Part shown: in pieces, positions 10,531 to 20,499 of the stretch | Layout: each line of letters begins with the position of its first letter | Numbering within the stretch: the first letter of the stretch is position 1 | From: Trissonchulus latispiculum | Taxonomy: Eukaryota > Nematoda > Enoplea > Enoplida > Ironidae | DNA: 64,000 nt | Assembly (NCBI GenBank): GCA_030248195.1 | Contig: JASAND010023092.1 | Coordinates: 24,225 to 88,224, forward strand | Reading direction: 5' to 3' | Made by a program: the position numbers and the translations under genes | The notes under the pieces: generated by a model | Told to the model about the DNA's origin: nothing | Database searches by the model: none | What the model saw: only the letters and a program-made list of their open reading frames with translations

Positions 10531-11539
10531 GGTGCTGGTATCGTTTTGTGTAAATTTGACCCTATAGGCTTTAATTCTTTATGAAAGTGGATGAAACTTT
10601 CCCAATATACTATTTCGGTGCTCTTTAACATTCTGGGACCAGTCCCGCATTTTTAGGTGCAAAGATAGGAAATTTTGGTTTTTGCCATTATTCTCTCAGC
10701 ACATAGTCGAGACACCAGATTGGTTGGTATGGCTGGAAAGAGGACACAAAAATGTACATTTTTGCTTTTACAACTTTTGAGATATCTCTTGTGGTTAAGT
10801 CAGTATAAGCAAAAAACGATTTTTGGGGTCCACAAATGGCCGTTTTCGAGAAAATCAGTTTTTTTCATAATTACTTCCAAATCGTACGGACAATTTTGGT
10901 TAATTTATACTCCATCGATACACACTCTAATTACACATTTTATCAATGCCTATTAGCCGGAGTTTGTTGCTCTAAGCTAGAGATTTGGCCGAAAAACCAT
11001 TTTGGCAAAACTGCGATTATTTTGTTTTGAACATCGATTTCTCAAAAACTACCCAATGGATTCGCGTGATTTTTTGGCAGGATGAGAATTCGCACTATTG
11101 CGGAGGGACATTTTTCTTGGTTTGAGCTAAAACATCTCCAGTTGCGAAAAAACTCAATGCAAAGTTGCGAAATATCGTGTCACCGCACATTTAATGGATT
11201 TTCTTGAGCGTTAAGACCTGCTGAGCCAAATCCAAAAAAATGTCCCTCGGCCCACATGTCCTTTATAGGACAGCACAAGAAAAAATTTTGGCCGATTCCA
11301 CAGTTTTGGGAAATCGATGTTCAAAAATGTTTGGTCTATATTCAGCCTGTCAGATGTCAGTAAGTCAGAAAATTTTCGCTATTTTTCGCGGAGTTTTACT
11401 AGTTTCGTACTCTCATGATAATCTACAGATTATAAGCTTTAAAATGATGTCTAAAGCTCTTTCCAACTCACAAAAGTGCGAAAGTTATGGCGTTTGAAAA
11501 AATACCCACAAAAGCACTGCACAAAACGATACCAGCACC
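10531..11539 (-). mobile_element. TTAA-flanked non-autonomous element, copy 2
   Basis: Inverted, highly similar copy of 2156-3167 with the same GGTGCTGGTATCG termini. The right end abuts TTAA at 11540-11543, and from that TTAA onward the sequence is the helicase relic also seen at about 14310 and 14488. This end therefore entered a TTAA within a helicase copy. On the left, four extra bases (ACGA) separate the terminus from TTAA. Confidence 0.8.
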
Positions 11540-12045
11540 TTAAAGGAATCTCTCATGCTATGGAATATACCCTCCAGACGTAACAGTGGATGTTATGGCA
11601 CCAGTCATCTGAATCACAAGGAAGCCTATGCTGCAGAGCATGCTGCCATATAGCTTCTCACTATGGCTGAGATTAATGAGCAAGATGTTCGGATGATTAC
11701 GCCATATTCAGCCTAAGAGCGATTGATTAAATATAAATTGAAGCAAAGTGGCTACAAGTAAGTATATTGAACAAGTATCTGGGTGACGAACGAGATTTCA
11801 TTATCGTCAGATGTATACGGGCCGATGGAGTTGACGCCACGGACAAGCGCAGTATAGACGTTGCTCCTGCTCGACTTCGTCCCGCTAGGTTTTTAATTGC
11901 TGACGTTGAGCCGGTGTGCTCTGCAGTCGAACTATTCATCTCCACTAAAAACTACTGCAGGGAATGTAGTTGCGTTTGAATTCTTGGAAGTGGTGGACAT
12001 CCCATATCAACACAGCAAGTCGGTTGCAAAACATTTGCAGGTATA
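11540..12045 (+). pseudogene. UPF1/ZNFX1-like SF1 helicase relic, C-terminal part
   Basis: Reading across frames gives pieces typical of the second RecA domain of UPF1-like superfamily 1 helicases. There is an ITPYSA-like motif near 11695, then GDERDFIIVRC at 11782-11814, then a decayed version of the arginine-finger motif (RSIDVAPARLRPAR, where functional members have RLNVALTRAR). Stops and frameshifts occur between them. The left part was displaced by TTAA element copy 2. It parallels 14877-15340, so two copies of this gene fragment lie in the window. Non-functional. Confidence 0.7.
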
Positions 12046-12308
12046 GTTTCGAACTGACCCAATAATTGAAGGGTAAGACATTAGTTGATTAATACTCGGA
12101 TAGTTATTCTGGCCATGGATTTGAAAACCTACACAACAAACGATATTGGCTATGGCTCTATCGTATTACAGAAACGATAACCATTTAGTTACTCTTGAAA
12201 AACTGCTACGTTATTGACTAATTACTAATCAACCAATAATTAGTGCTATTGCACCTTTACCTATTGTATTAGGACTAGCGTGTTTGATTTGCCTGTGTGA
12301 TATAATAG
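12046..12308. other. No feature recognised
   Basis: AT-rich, low-copy sequence. Confidence 0.35.
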
Positions 12309-12477
12309 CAAGCGTACATAATATAAGAGTGTGCCACTAGGCACACTCTGTGTTGTAAGAGCAAAAACTATGTCGGGAGGTCACTAGTGTCTAATTTTCG
12401 GTGGAGGGCTCAGCCATTAGCGAACAGAGCATGTTTTTTGCTCTGATAACACAGTGGCACACACTTATGTACTCTTG
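12309..12477. mobile_element. CAAGAG family A, short copy
   Basis: A 169-bp element with GTACATAATATAAGAGTGTG near the left end and ACACTTATGTACTCTTG at the right. Internally it has the family motifs AGAGCAAAAACTATG and GCTCTGATAACA. No clean target-site duplication was seen. Confidence 0.7.
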
Positions 12478-12815
12478 ATAGTTAGCAGTCGCCACATCTA
12501 CATATACACAAGTAAAAACCATCCTCGAAAGTGTTCACCAAACAGGCATTAGCGGAATCTTGTAAAAAGTTAGAAACGTTAAAAATGTGACCTAACTTTC
12601 GGAAAGCATGCTTAGCAATTAGACTGATCTGAGAGCTCAACTCAAGCTTTCAGGTGACTTTGTGCTATATAGCATATACTACTATGCGTTGTAACATTCA
12701 GTTTGGAGCGTTCTATATTAGAACAATTTCTGTGGCGTGACCTCAGTTTCAAAAAATGTCATTTTACTCACTAAATGGGGTCAATTTAGCGTCACTATTC
12801 ACGCTTCGCCGTCAC
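12478..12815. other. No feature recognised
   Basis: No supported gene or repeat. Confidence 0.35.
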
Positions 12816-13490
12816 CAAGAGAACATAAGATAAGAGTATGCCAGTTGGGGTGCTGTCTCTTATCAGAACAAAAACTGTGCTCTGATCCCTAGTGTTGTTT
12901 TAGTAGCCGATTTTAGTTTCAGTTTCAGTTTCAGTCGGTGGTTCGAAATAATTTCAGTTTCAGTTTCAGTTTCAGTCGGCAGACCAAAATAGTTTCAGTT
13001 TCAGTTTAAGTTTCAGTCGGCAAAGTAAAATAATTTCTGTTTTAGTTTTAGTTTCAGTCGAAGTTTCAGTTTCAGTTTCAGTTCGCTTTAAAAAGAACGG
13101 TTTCCAGCCTTCTGAGTTGACATCGAGCACAATTTGGTAGCAGGACTAACTAAATAGAAGCTCAAAACCTTCAAAATGTCAAGTTTTACGGAAAGACTGA
13201 AACTAGTTTCAGTCCGAGTTTCAGTCTTTTACCCAATATAGTTTCAGTTTCAGTTTCAGTCGGCTGCCTAAAAATGTTTCAGTTTCAGATTCAGGTCTCT
13301 TCTCAAAATATTTTCAGTTTCAGTTTCAGTGACTGAAACTGAAACCTGTACAAACTGAAACCTAGTTTCAGTTTCAGTTTCAGTGACTGAAACATCACTA
13401 TTGATCCCCCCGCAAATTAGACCTATTACTTTAAAAAAGTTCGTTCGCTACGCGTTCTACAGCTCGTTGCGGTCACAAAATTAGATTCTC
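12816..13490. mobile_element. CAAGAG family A copy, split by a TTTCAG element
   Basis: The left part (12816-12889) carries CCAAGAGAACATAAGATAAG and the AACAAAAACTG block. The right part (13401-13490) continues with CCCCCGCAAATTAGACC, as in the copy at 15708-16054. The right terminus is eroded or truncated. Confidence 0.65.
12890..13400. mobile_element. TTTCAG-rich hAT-like element, copy 1
   Basis: Begins TAGTGTTGTTTTAGT and ends ACTGAAACATCACTA. The interior is almost entirely imperfect TTTCAG hexamers, turning into CTGAAA near the right end. The flanking octamers are CTGATCCC and TTGATCCC (7 of 8 identical), and they rejoin an interrupted family A element. An 8-bp duplication fits hAT-type transposition. 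A second copy is at 46040-47258. Confidence 0.7.
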
Positions 13491-13500
13491 ATACTCTGAC

Positions 13501-13570
13501 CAAGAGTACATAAATATATAAGAGTGTGACAGCTGGCAGGTTTCCTGTAATCAGCTGTAGGTGCATCCTC
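13501..13570. mobile_element. CAAGAG family A, left end only
   Basis: Starts CAAGAGTACATAAATATATA and continues AAGAGTGTGACAGC. No matching right end was found nearby. Confidence 0.5.
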
Positions 13571-13894
13571 TGTTCATTAACTTCTGACCCGTCCCCAGAA
13601 ATCTGTTTAATCTATTTAATATTACTCTACTTTCACAAATATGTCTTATTCCTCTTATTGATATATATTTTTCTGATGTGAAGGTTGAGATGTTTGATGT
13701 GATGTTAATCTATTTAGATTTTCTTTGTGGCCATATTTGCTTGATAACTATGCCACTAGCCACAAAAATTAGCTTGTCTCCAATCTTTCGTTGTAAACTT
13801 AGCTTGTATTTTTCTCACTTTGTGAAAATTTCTACTGTGTTCTTTGGTCTTGCCAAATTACATGTTGTCTCTAACAGGCGTTTTTTAATTGATT
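13571..13894. other. No feature recognised
   Basis: T-rich sequence that is partly open in one frame and joins the helicase relic. It could be upstream relic sequence, but shows no motif. Confidence 0.35.
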
Positions 13895-15340
13895 TAGGTT
13901 TTTGTAAATTGTATGTTATCCAAGGCCCTCTTGGTACAGTAAAATCTTATACCGCCGCTTACTTGGTACGGGCGGAAATACTTTCGGAAATATTCTATGG
14001 AAGCGTTACGTACTATTAAAATCATATGCTGTGCATCCAACAAGGCCGGCAGTAAATTGACATCTTCAGTCCAGCATTCAGCACTGGTTCTTGACGAGGT
14101 TGCTCGAACTATCACTCCTGAAGCATTGATGCCGATAGTGCAATGTCCACTACAGAAGATTATCTTGAACAAGGATCAACAATTTCGCTTCCTAGCTACT
14201 AAGACAACAATACATCATGTCACCTATCGTCTCAGATTACGGTAACAAGAGATTCTACCACAACAAACTTCAGGGCTCCGCTCAGTACGAATTCTTCGGT
14301 CACCTGCCTTTAAAGGAATCTCTCATGCTATGGAATATACCCTCCAGAAGCAACAGGGAATGTGATGGGCGCTGGATATCCGGATAATTTTATATCAGGA
14401 TAATACCCAATTTGAGAGAAATATCCGGATATCCGGATATCCGTGTACATTTCAGACAAGGTAATGAATTCTTCGATCACCTGCCTTTAAAGGAATCTCT
14501 CATGCTATGGAATATACCCTCCAGAAGCAACAGGGAATGGGATGGGCACTGGATATCCGGATATCCGTGTACATTTAAGACAAGGTAATGAAAAATTAGA
14601 AAACGTTTGACTAAAATTTCAAAAATGTTAAAATATTTTTCAAGAATTCCTCTGAAAATATTTTTGAAACCAAGGTTGGGGCTTGGCTGCACGACAGACA
14701 TTCGCAAATCACAGCCTGCCGAAAAATTGACAGACAAATTGAAAACTTAACTGCAAAATCGAAAAATTTTCTTGAAGTTAAGTTTGGAATAGGTGGATAA
14801 CCGGATATCCGGATATCCGTTAACGCAAAATAGGGAGATGTCCGGATATGAACAAATATCCGGTGCCCATCACTAGACTAATGGCACTAGTCATCTGAAT
14901 CACCAAGAAGCCTGACTGAGATCAACGAGCAAGATATTCGGATGATTACGCCATATTCTGCCTAGGAGCGATTGATAAAATATAAATTGTAGCAAGTGGC
15001 TACAAGTGAGTATATTGGACATTGGATCAGGGTGGCGAACGAGATTTCATTATCGTCAGTTGTAGACGAGTCGATGGAGTTTACGCCACTTTTCTCCAGG
15101 AAAAGCGCAGTACAGACGTTGCTCCTACTCGATTACGTACCGCTAGGATTTTAATTGCTGGCGTTGAGCTGGTGTGCTGTGCAGCCGAACTATTCGTCTC
15201 CACTAAAAACTACTGCAGGGAATGTAGTTGCGTTTGAATTCTTGGAAGTGGTGGACATCCAATACCGACACAGCAAGTCGGTTGCAAAACACGGTGCTGA
15301 GGAACCCGAAAAACAGTCTGCTGAGGAACAGCCATAATCT
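13895..15340 (+). pseudogene. UPF1/ZNFX1-like SF1 helicase relic, P-loop to C-terminal motifs
   Basis: Successive pieces in different frames match a UPF1/ZNFX1-type helicase. A decayed P-loop at 13924-13947 reads GPLGTVKS, with Val replacing the essential Gly. A DE-box stretch near 14084 reads LVLDEVARTITPEAL, and RFYHNKL near 14249 matches the region after the QYRM motif. After an inserted hAT-like element, QGGERDFIIVS lies at 15028-15060 with a decayed arginine motif after it. In-frame stops, frameshifts and the P-loop substitution make it non-functional. The stretch 14310-14360 is tandemly duplicated at 14488-14540. Such helicases act in RNA surveillance or antiviral and small-RNA pathways. 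Confidence 0.7.
14363..14875. mobile_element. ATATCCGG hAT-like element inserted in the helicase relic
   Basis: The left end reads TGATGGGCGCTGGATATCCG and the right end GGTGCCCATCACTA. The interior has repeated GGATATCCGGATATCCG. The left end occurs twice because helicase sequence and element were tandemly duplicated together (about 14289-14466 and 14467-14590). A clean related copy is at 53308-53612. Confidence 0.65.
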
Positions 15341-15707
15341 GATAATCTCTTGTAGTAAGACTAATCGTAACGAAATCGGAGTTTTATTTGTCATTAGTTA
15401 CTTTGTCTTGGTGCTATTTGGCTATATTTCCATGTTTGAACAAAATCAATTTGCTGCCAGATTTCTCAACCTCTTGGATTATTTTTATGAGTCTTCTGGA
15501 CTATTGAAGTGCTCCCAAGCGGATACAAGTATATTTGCTGAATTTTACCCCGTTACAGGATCTCAAAACAGGATCTTCGATTTACCAGGTCGATGCTGTA
15601 ACCAGACAGCTACCGAAGTTATCAGGTTATCAGCGAAATCTGTTGATTCTTGCAGGCATATAGTTGCCGAAACTGGCAAACTAATTCTGCAAAAAATTAT
15701 GTCTTAG
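15341..15707. other. No gene recognised
   Basis: An open frame runs through from the helicase relic, but its translation matches no family I know and lacks coding character. Confidence 0.35.
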
Positions 15708-16054
15708 CAAGAGTGCATAACATAAGAGTGTGCCTAGTGTGCCACTAGGCACACTCTATGCTACCAGAGCAAAAACTGCACTGTTCGCTAACGGCTGACC
15801 CCCCACAAATTAGACTCATCACTTCAAAGAAGTTTGTGCGCTATGTTTGTGTTCTAAGCTCGAAGCAGACACACAATTCGCTAACACACTGCTTGTGTGT
15901 TTTCGAGCTTAAAAACATAGAAATAAAGCGCGTGAGCGCACCCCAGTTTCGACCATATGCTAATTTTCGGGGGGCCGTTAGCAAACAGAGCATAGCTTTT
16001 GCTCTGATAACATTGAGTGTGCCTAGCGGCACCCATTTCTATTATGTACTCTTG
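15708..16054. mobile_element. CAAGAG family A, well-preserved 347-bp copy
   Basis: Termini are CAAGAGTGCATAACATAAG and ATTATGTACTCTTG. The interior holds AGAGCAAAAACTGC, then an inner stem-like block (GCTCGAAGCAGACAC and GTGTTTTCGAGCTTA), then GCTCTGATAACA. It is the best template for the family. The flanks GTCTTAG and ATATTAG agree at only some positions. Confidence 0.75.
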
Positions 16055-16320
16055 ATATTAGTTATCGAATAAACCAATCTATCAAGTCTGCTACAGAGAA
16101 TAGCAGCCTAATTTTCTTTAACTGGAACCTCTAGTTACTTTCATCAAGAGTATATAATGTATAAGAGTGACAAGCACCACACTCTATGCAGTCATAGCCA
16201 AAACTGCTATGTTCGCTATGGGCTTACCCCCTCCCCAAATTGACCCCCTCTCACTCCGCCCATATATGGGTACGGGGTCCAAATGGGGGTACGCTCACTC
16301 GCGCTAAGTTTATGTACTTA

Positions 16321-17313
16321 AAGGTTTCCTTACGGGTATTTTTTACTCATACGACTTTAATCCTTTACGTAAATAGCTAAAACTTGCTAAATAACCTATT
16401 TCCGTGCTCTCTAACATTCTGGGACCAGTCCCGGATCTTTAGGCCAAAAGATAAGAAAGTTTTGGTTTTTGGCCTTAGACTTCCAGTAGGCAGACTGGAC
16501 ACGGGATTGGTTGTTATGGCTGGAAAGAGGACACAAAAATGAACATTTTTGCTTTTACAACCTTTGAGCTATCTCCAGTGGTTAAGTCAGTATAAACAAA
16601 AAGCCATTTTGAGGGTCAAAAAAATTGCCATTTTCGAGGAAAGCAGTTTTTTTCAAATTACTGCCAAACCTTGCGAACAATTTTGTTCCATTTATACTCA
16701 ATCGATACAGCGTCCAAACGTACACTTTATGAATGCCCATTAGCCGGATTTCATTGCTTTAAGCTAGAGATTGGGCGGAAAAACCATTTTGGCAAAACAG
16801 CGGTTATTTTGTTTTGAACATCGATTTCTCAAAAACTACTCGACAGGTTCCGGAGATTTTTGGCAAAATGGAATTTCGTACTATTGCGAAGGGACGTTTT
16901 TCTTGGTTTAAGCTAAAACGTTCAGTTTCGATAAAATTTAGTGCAGTTTTAAAATTTAGTGCTTCCGTGCATTTTGCGAATTTTCTCAAACGTTGAGTGA
17001 TACTGAGCAAAACCCCAAAAACGTCCCTCGGCCCGTATGTCCTCTCTATGATAGCGCAAAAAGAAATTTCGTCTGGTTCCGCACTTTTGAAAAAGCAATG
17101 TTCAAAAATTTTTGGTCAATATTTAGCCGCTATGTCAGAAGATTTCTGCTATTTTTTTTGCCAATTTTGCTAATTTCGTAAGCACATGTGAATGTCCTGA
17201 TTATAAGCTTTAAAACGATGTATAAAGCTCTTTCCAACTCCCAAAATTGTGAAAGCTATAGCGTTTTAAAAAATTACCCCAAAAGCACTGCACAAAAGGA
17301 TACCACCCCCTAA
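16321..17313 (-). mobile_element. TTAA element, diverged copy 3
   Basis: Same order of blocks as copy 2, including GGGACCAGTCCCG, ATGGCTGGAAAGAGGACAC, the TTGGTTTAAGCTAAAAC region and AGCTCTTTCCAACTC, ending in a decayed GGATACCACCCCCTAA. More diverged than copies 1 and 2, so probably older or from another subfamily. Confidence 0.7.
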
Positions 17314-17764
17314 TGTCCATTTTGGTCCATGGTGGTCCATTTTTGGGTCATTTTTTCGGCTTTCTCCGATCTCGCTGATTTTCACATATTTTATTGTTCA
17401 AATGGTATATTTTAACGAGTTTTTAAAATTAAAGTCGTAAGTCCTACGGTTGTCGAGTAATTTCACCTCAAAGTTGAGATTTCATGTATTAAACATAGGA
17501 AATTTAAAGTTGTCATTTTTCGCGTGCGCCAAAAAAATCTCCCGATAAACGTTGATGAATCTGGACAAATTATACATTAAAATAACGCTAAGATGTTTTA
17601 AATTTCCTATGTTTAACACATGAAATTTCAAGTTTGAGGTTAAATTACTCGACAACCGTAAAACTACAACTTTAATTTTAAAAACTCGTTAAAAATACTG
17701 TTTGGATAATAAAATATATAAAATCAAAAAAGTCGAAAAAATAGCCCAAAAATGGATCCACCCT
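17314..17764. mobile_element. 450-bp foldback next to TTAA
   Basis: Arms of about 190 bp (near 17319-17520 and 17575-17760) are inverted copies, for example ACATAGGAAATTTAAAG and TTTAAATTTCCTATGT. The right end GGATCCACCC abuts TTAA at 17765. Non-coding. Confidence 0.7.
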
Positions 17765-17970
17765 TAAGCTCAAAAACACAAGCAGTGAGTAAGCGTAATT
17801 TGTGTCTGTTTCTAACTTTAGAAGACAAACATAGCGGGCGAAGTTGCTTTGTTCACTGAGGTCCAATTTGGGGAGGGGATAGGCCGATAGCTCACAGAGC
17901 ATAGTTTTGGCTCTGACAAGAGAGAGCTTGCCAGTTGTCACACTCTTATATTATATGCTCTTGCTTTCAT

Positions 17971-18015
17971 CAAGAGTATATAATCATAAGAGTATGACAC
18001 TAAAGTCTGGCACAA
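17971..18015. mobile_element. CAAGAG family, left end only
   Basis: CAAGAGTATATAATCATAAG starts directly after the 7-bp duplication of the previous element. No right end is visible. Confidence 0.45.
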
Positions 18016-20091
18016 AAATGTGTGTACAAAATCTGTAAGGCCTTCAGTGAACTAAATATACGGCGTAACCCCATAAAACCATATATTTTCGGAATCCTTG
18101 CAGCGAGACGAACATTTTTATAAAATTTAAAATTTTCTATTAAGATTTCAAAAATTTTAAAATATCGGCTTTTGGGGGAATTTTTTCGGACCGTTCAAGC
18201 TATTCAGCTAATTTTTTCAGAAAACTTTTACCATCCGAAGACGCATCGATTGCCTGCAACGTTGTGGAGGCTGGCTTCCTATCTACACAGGAGGAAATGC
18301 ATTAAAAACTTTGAATTTAAATATCTCCTTCATATCTTTATGAATTTGTTTGCAATTTCCCATGCAACCTTTATTAATTTATACCTTTATTAATTTTTTA
18401 GTTTTTCACAAAAGTCATTTTCGATTTTTTAGCTTATTTTGAAATGTTGTAAATTTTATATCCTGCCAACTACTGCGCTTTTCCAAAAACAAAGAAAACG
18501 GCCGAGTTTATGCAGATATAAAACATATCTGGAAAATTTGGTCAAGTTTGGTTGAAGCAGTTTGAATTTTAGGATAAATTGTTCTTGCTTTGCATTGAGT
18601 GCGCAAACTGTAAACATAATTCAGCTATATATTCAATCGCTTGCAACTTTTGGTATAAACCACGTACAGAAGAGATATGCACATCATTTTAAAGCGCTGT
18701 TTGTGCTCTTTCACGTGATATAGTAAACTTTGATATATAAAATTTTGTTTGCGCACACGCAAAGCCACAATGGTAGCTAGCCAATTATGCACTCTCTGGC
18801 ACCGAGATTCGCGCAAAGATAGTTTGCCAACCAGTCTTGCTTTACCCACTATTATGTGAAGATTGCTTCATCCATGGAAAAATTACGTTAAATTAAATTA
18901 AAAATCTGGTTACAATTTTCAAAATTTCAAATTTTCGTTGCTATTCGTAGGCAGTCGTCGCAGAGAGCTCTGCGCTGGACATGTCGCGGGCCGTAGGTGG
19001 ACGACCAGCGAAGGCAGAGTTAGAGCGCAGTGGACTAATTCACTGAAGTTCCCTGAGTCGTGGCTTAGGTAATAAATACACTTCACGATGTTTACTTGCA
19101 CAAAGTAGCACGCGCACGATTACAACAGTTGAGTCTTGGGCACGACTCGTTTCTACCAGCAAATTCACCAAGACTGACTGAACAGCCAAAAAGCAAAGTA
19201 TTACAATTTCAGCTACAGTAAGGCGAAGGCGATTACGTAATAGCCTTGATTTATTTCCAACTCCAAAAATATTCCAAACTTTCTGCTAAGATTTCCCCTA
19301 GTTATTATACTCTTTGAGCTTTTGGCCCTATTCTAAAGTATTTTCTCGCTTGTTGCTGGCTTTTGTCTAAGAAGTTTCCAGAACTTTTCTTCTCTTATCA
19401 GGATAAAGAATGCAACAAGATCGAATCCAATCTCCCCATTCCGGCTATTAAATTCATCATTGTCCAAAACAAGAAGACCAAAATCTTTTCTAAAGAACCC
19501 TATTTGAAAACCCAATTTGGTCTAAGCCTACAAACAACAAGTCCTTTCTAAGCCTACGGTAGCAATGGAACAAGGTCAAGCTACAATACAGCACATACAA
19601 GGACAAACAATTAACACAATTACACAATACTTTAATATAATTGACACGTACATATATTCATTAGTTACGTAGCAATTATCAAAGTATCTACCGTATATCT
19701 TATAATTAATTTCTTTAGTATCTACTTTGGTTACCTAATTATTACCTAATTGCCTAAAGTTATTGTCTTAGGGTTCAAGGCTAGCTATTTTGCGTCCCCT
19801 CTCTTATTTTATTTACTAGCTAAGTATTGTTTACTATGCACTACGTATTACTTTAACTTAAATTGTAATTTATTTCATATCTAAGTTCGCAGGTGTCTCA
19901 TAGCTCTGTCACAGACATAGCATGTCCTTCAGGATTACAAATAAGGACAATACTTGACTGACGGACCTGTGCGGTTGAAACTGTCGAAATCTTGCAATAT
20001 TCGATTTTTCCAAAAATGGTCAGTTTTGAACCTCGATGATCGAATCGACGGAGGGGGTGTCGGCCAAAAATGGCCCAAAATCCCGCGTAAG
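18016..20091. other. About 2 kb of AT-rich DNA, no supported feature
   Basis: I scanned for exon-like blocks and inverted repeats and found nothing I can support. Short open frames here lack coding character. Confidence 0.4.
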
Positions 20092-20490
20092 TCAAGTTAG
20101 CTGACCAGCTTTAACTACAAATTATAATTTTGGTGTCTTTGGATAGCCCTCAATTTGTAGTATATGTAGTCACTTTCCTTTTAATTTGTAGTTGTAAGGT
20201 TAATGAGAAATCAGCGTTTGAAAATTCATATCTTCAGCATATAGAATGGGCGTTTCTTTAGCACATGTGACCCAGTCACATCACATGACCAAATCTGAGT
20301 CACATGTGCAGCAGAGACATAAGTATTTCAAACTAATTTCAAGTAATTTCAAACGCTGATTTCTCATTAACCTTACAACTACAAATTGAAAGGAAAGATA
20401 CTACATATACTACAAATTCAGGGCTATCCAATGATAATTATAAATTATATCAAATTATAATTTGTAGTTAAACCTGGTCAGCTGACTTGA
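20092..20490. mobile_element. 399-bp foldback element
   Basis: Ends read TCAAGTTAGCTGACCAG and CTGGTCAGCTGACTTGA. The arms of about 130 bp are inverted copies containing AACTACAAATTATAATTT and AAGGTTAATGAGAAATCAGC. The centre is about 100 bp. Non-coding. Confidence 0.75.
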
Positions 20491-20499
20491 TGTACGTAA

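Larger units (their letters stand above)
16145..17963. mobile_element. CAAGAG family A copy expanded by nested TTAA insertions
   Basis: The left end is CAAGAGTATATAATGTATAAG and the right end ATTATATGCTCTTG. CTTTCAT occurs immediately outside both ends, a perfect 7-bp duplication. Inside, TTAA at 16316-16319 and again at 17765-17768 brackets foreign sequence (16321-17764). Removing that restores the family's interior, as judged against 15841-15935 in reverse orientation. Confidence 0.75.

Noticed and set aside
15228..15707. 159-codon open frame after the helicase relic
   Set aside because: Its first part is an out-of-frame reading of the helicase relic, and the rest has no recognisable domain or neighbouring splice structure.
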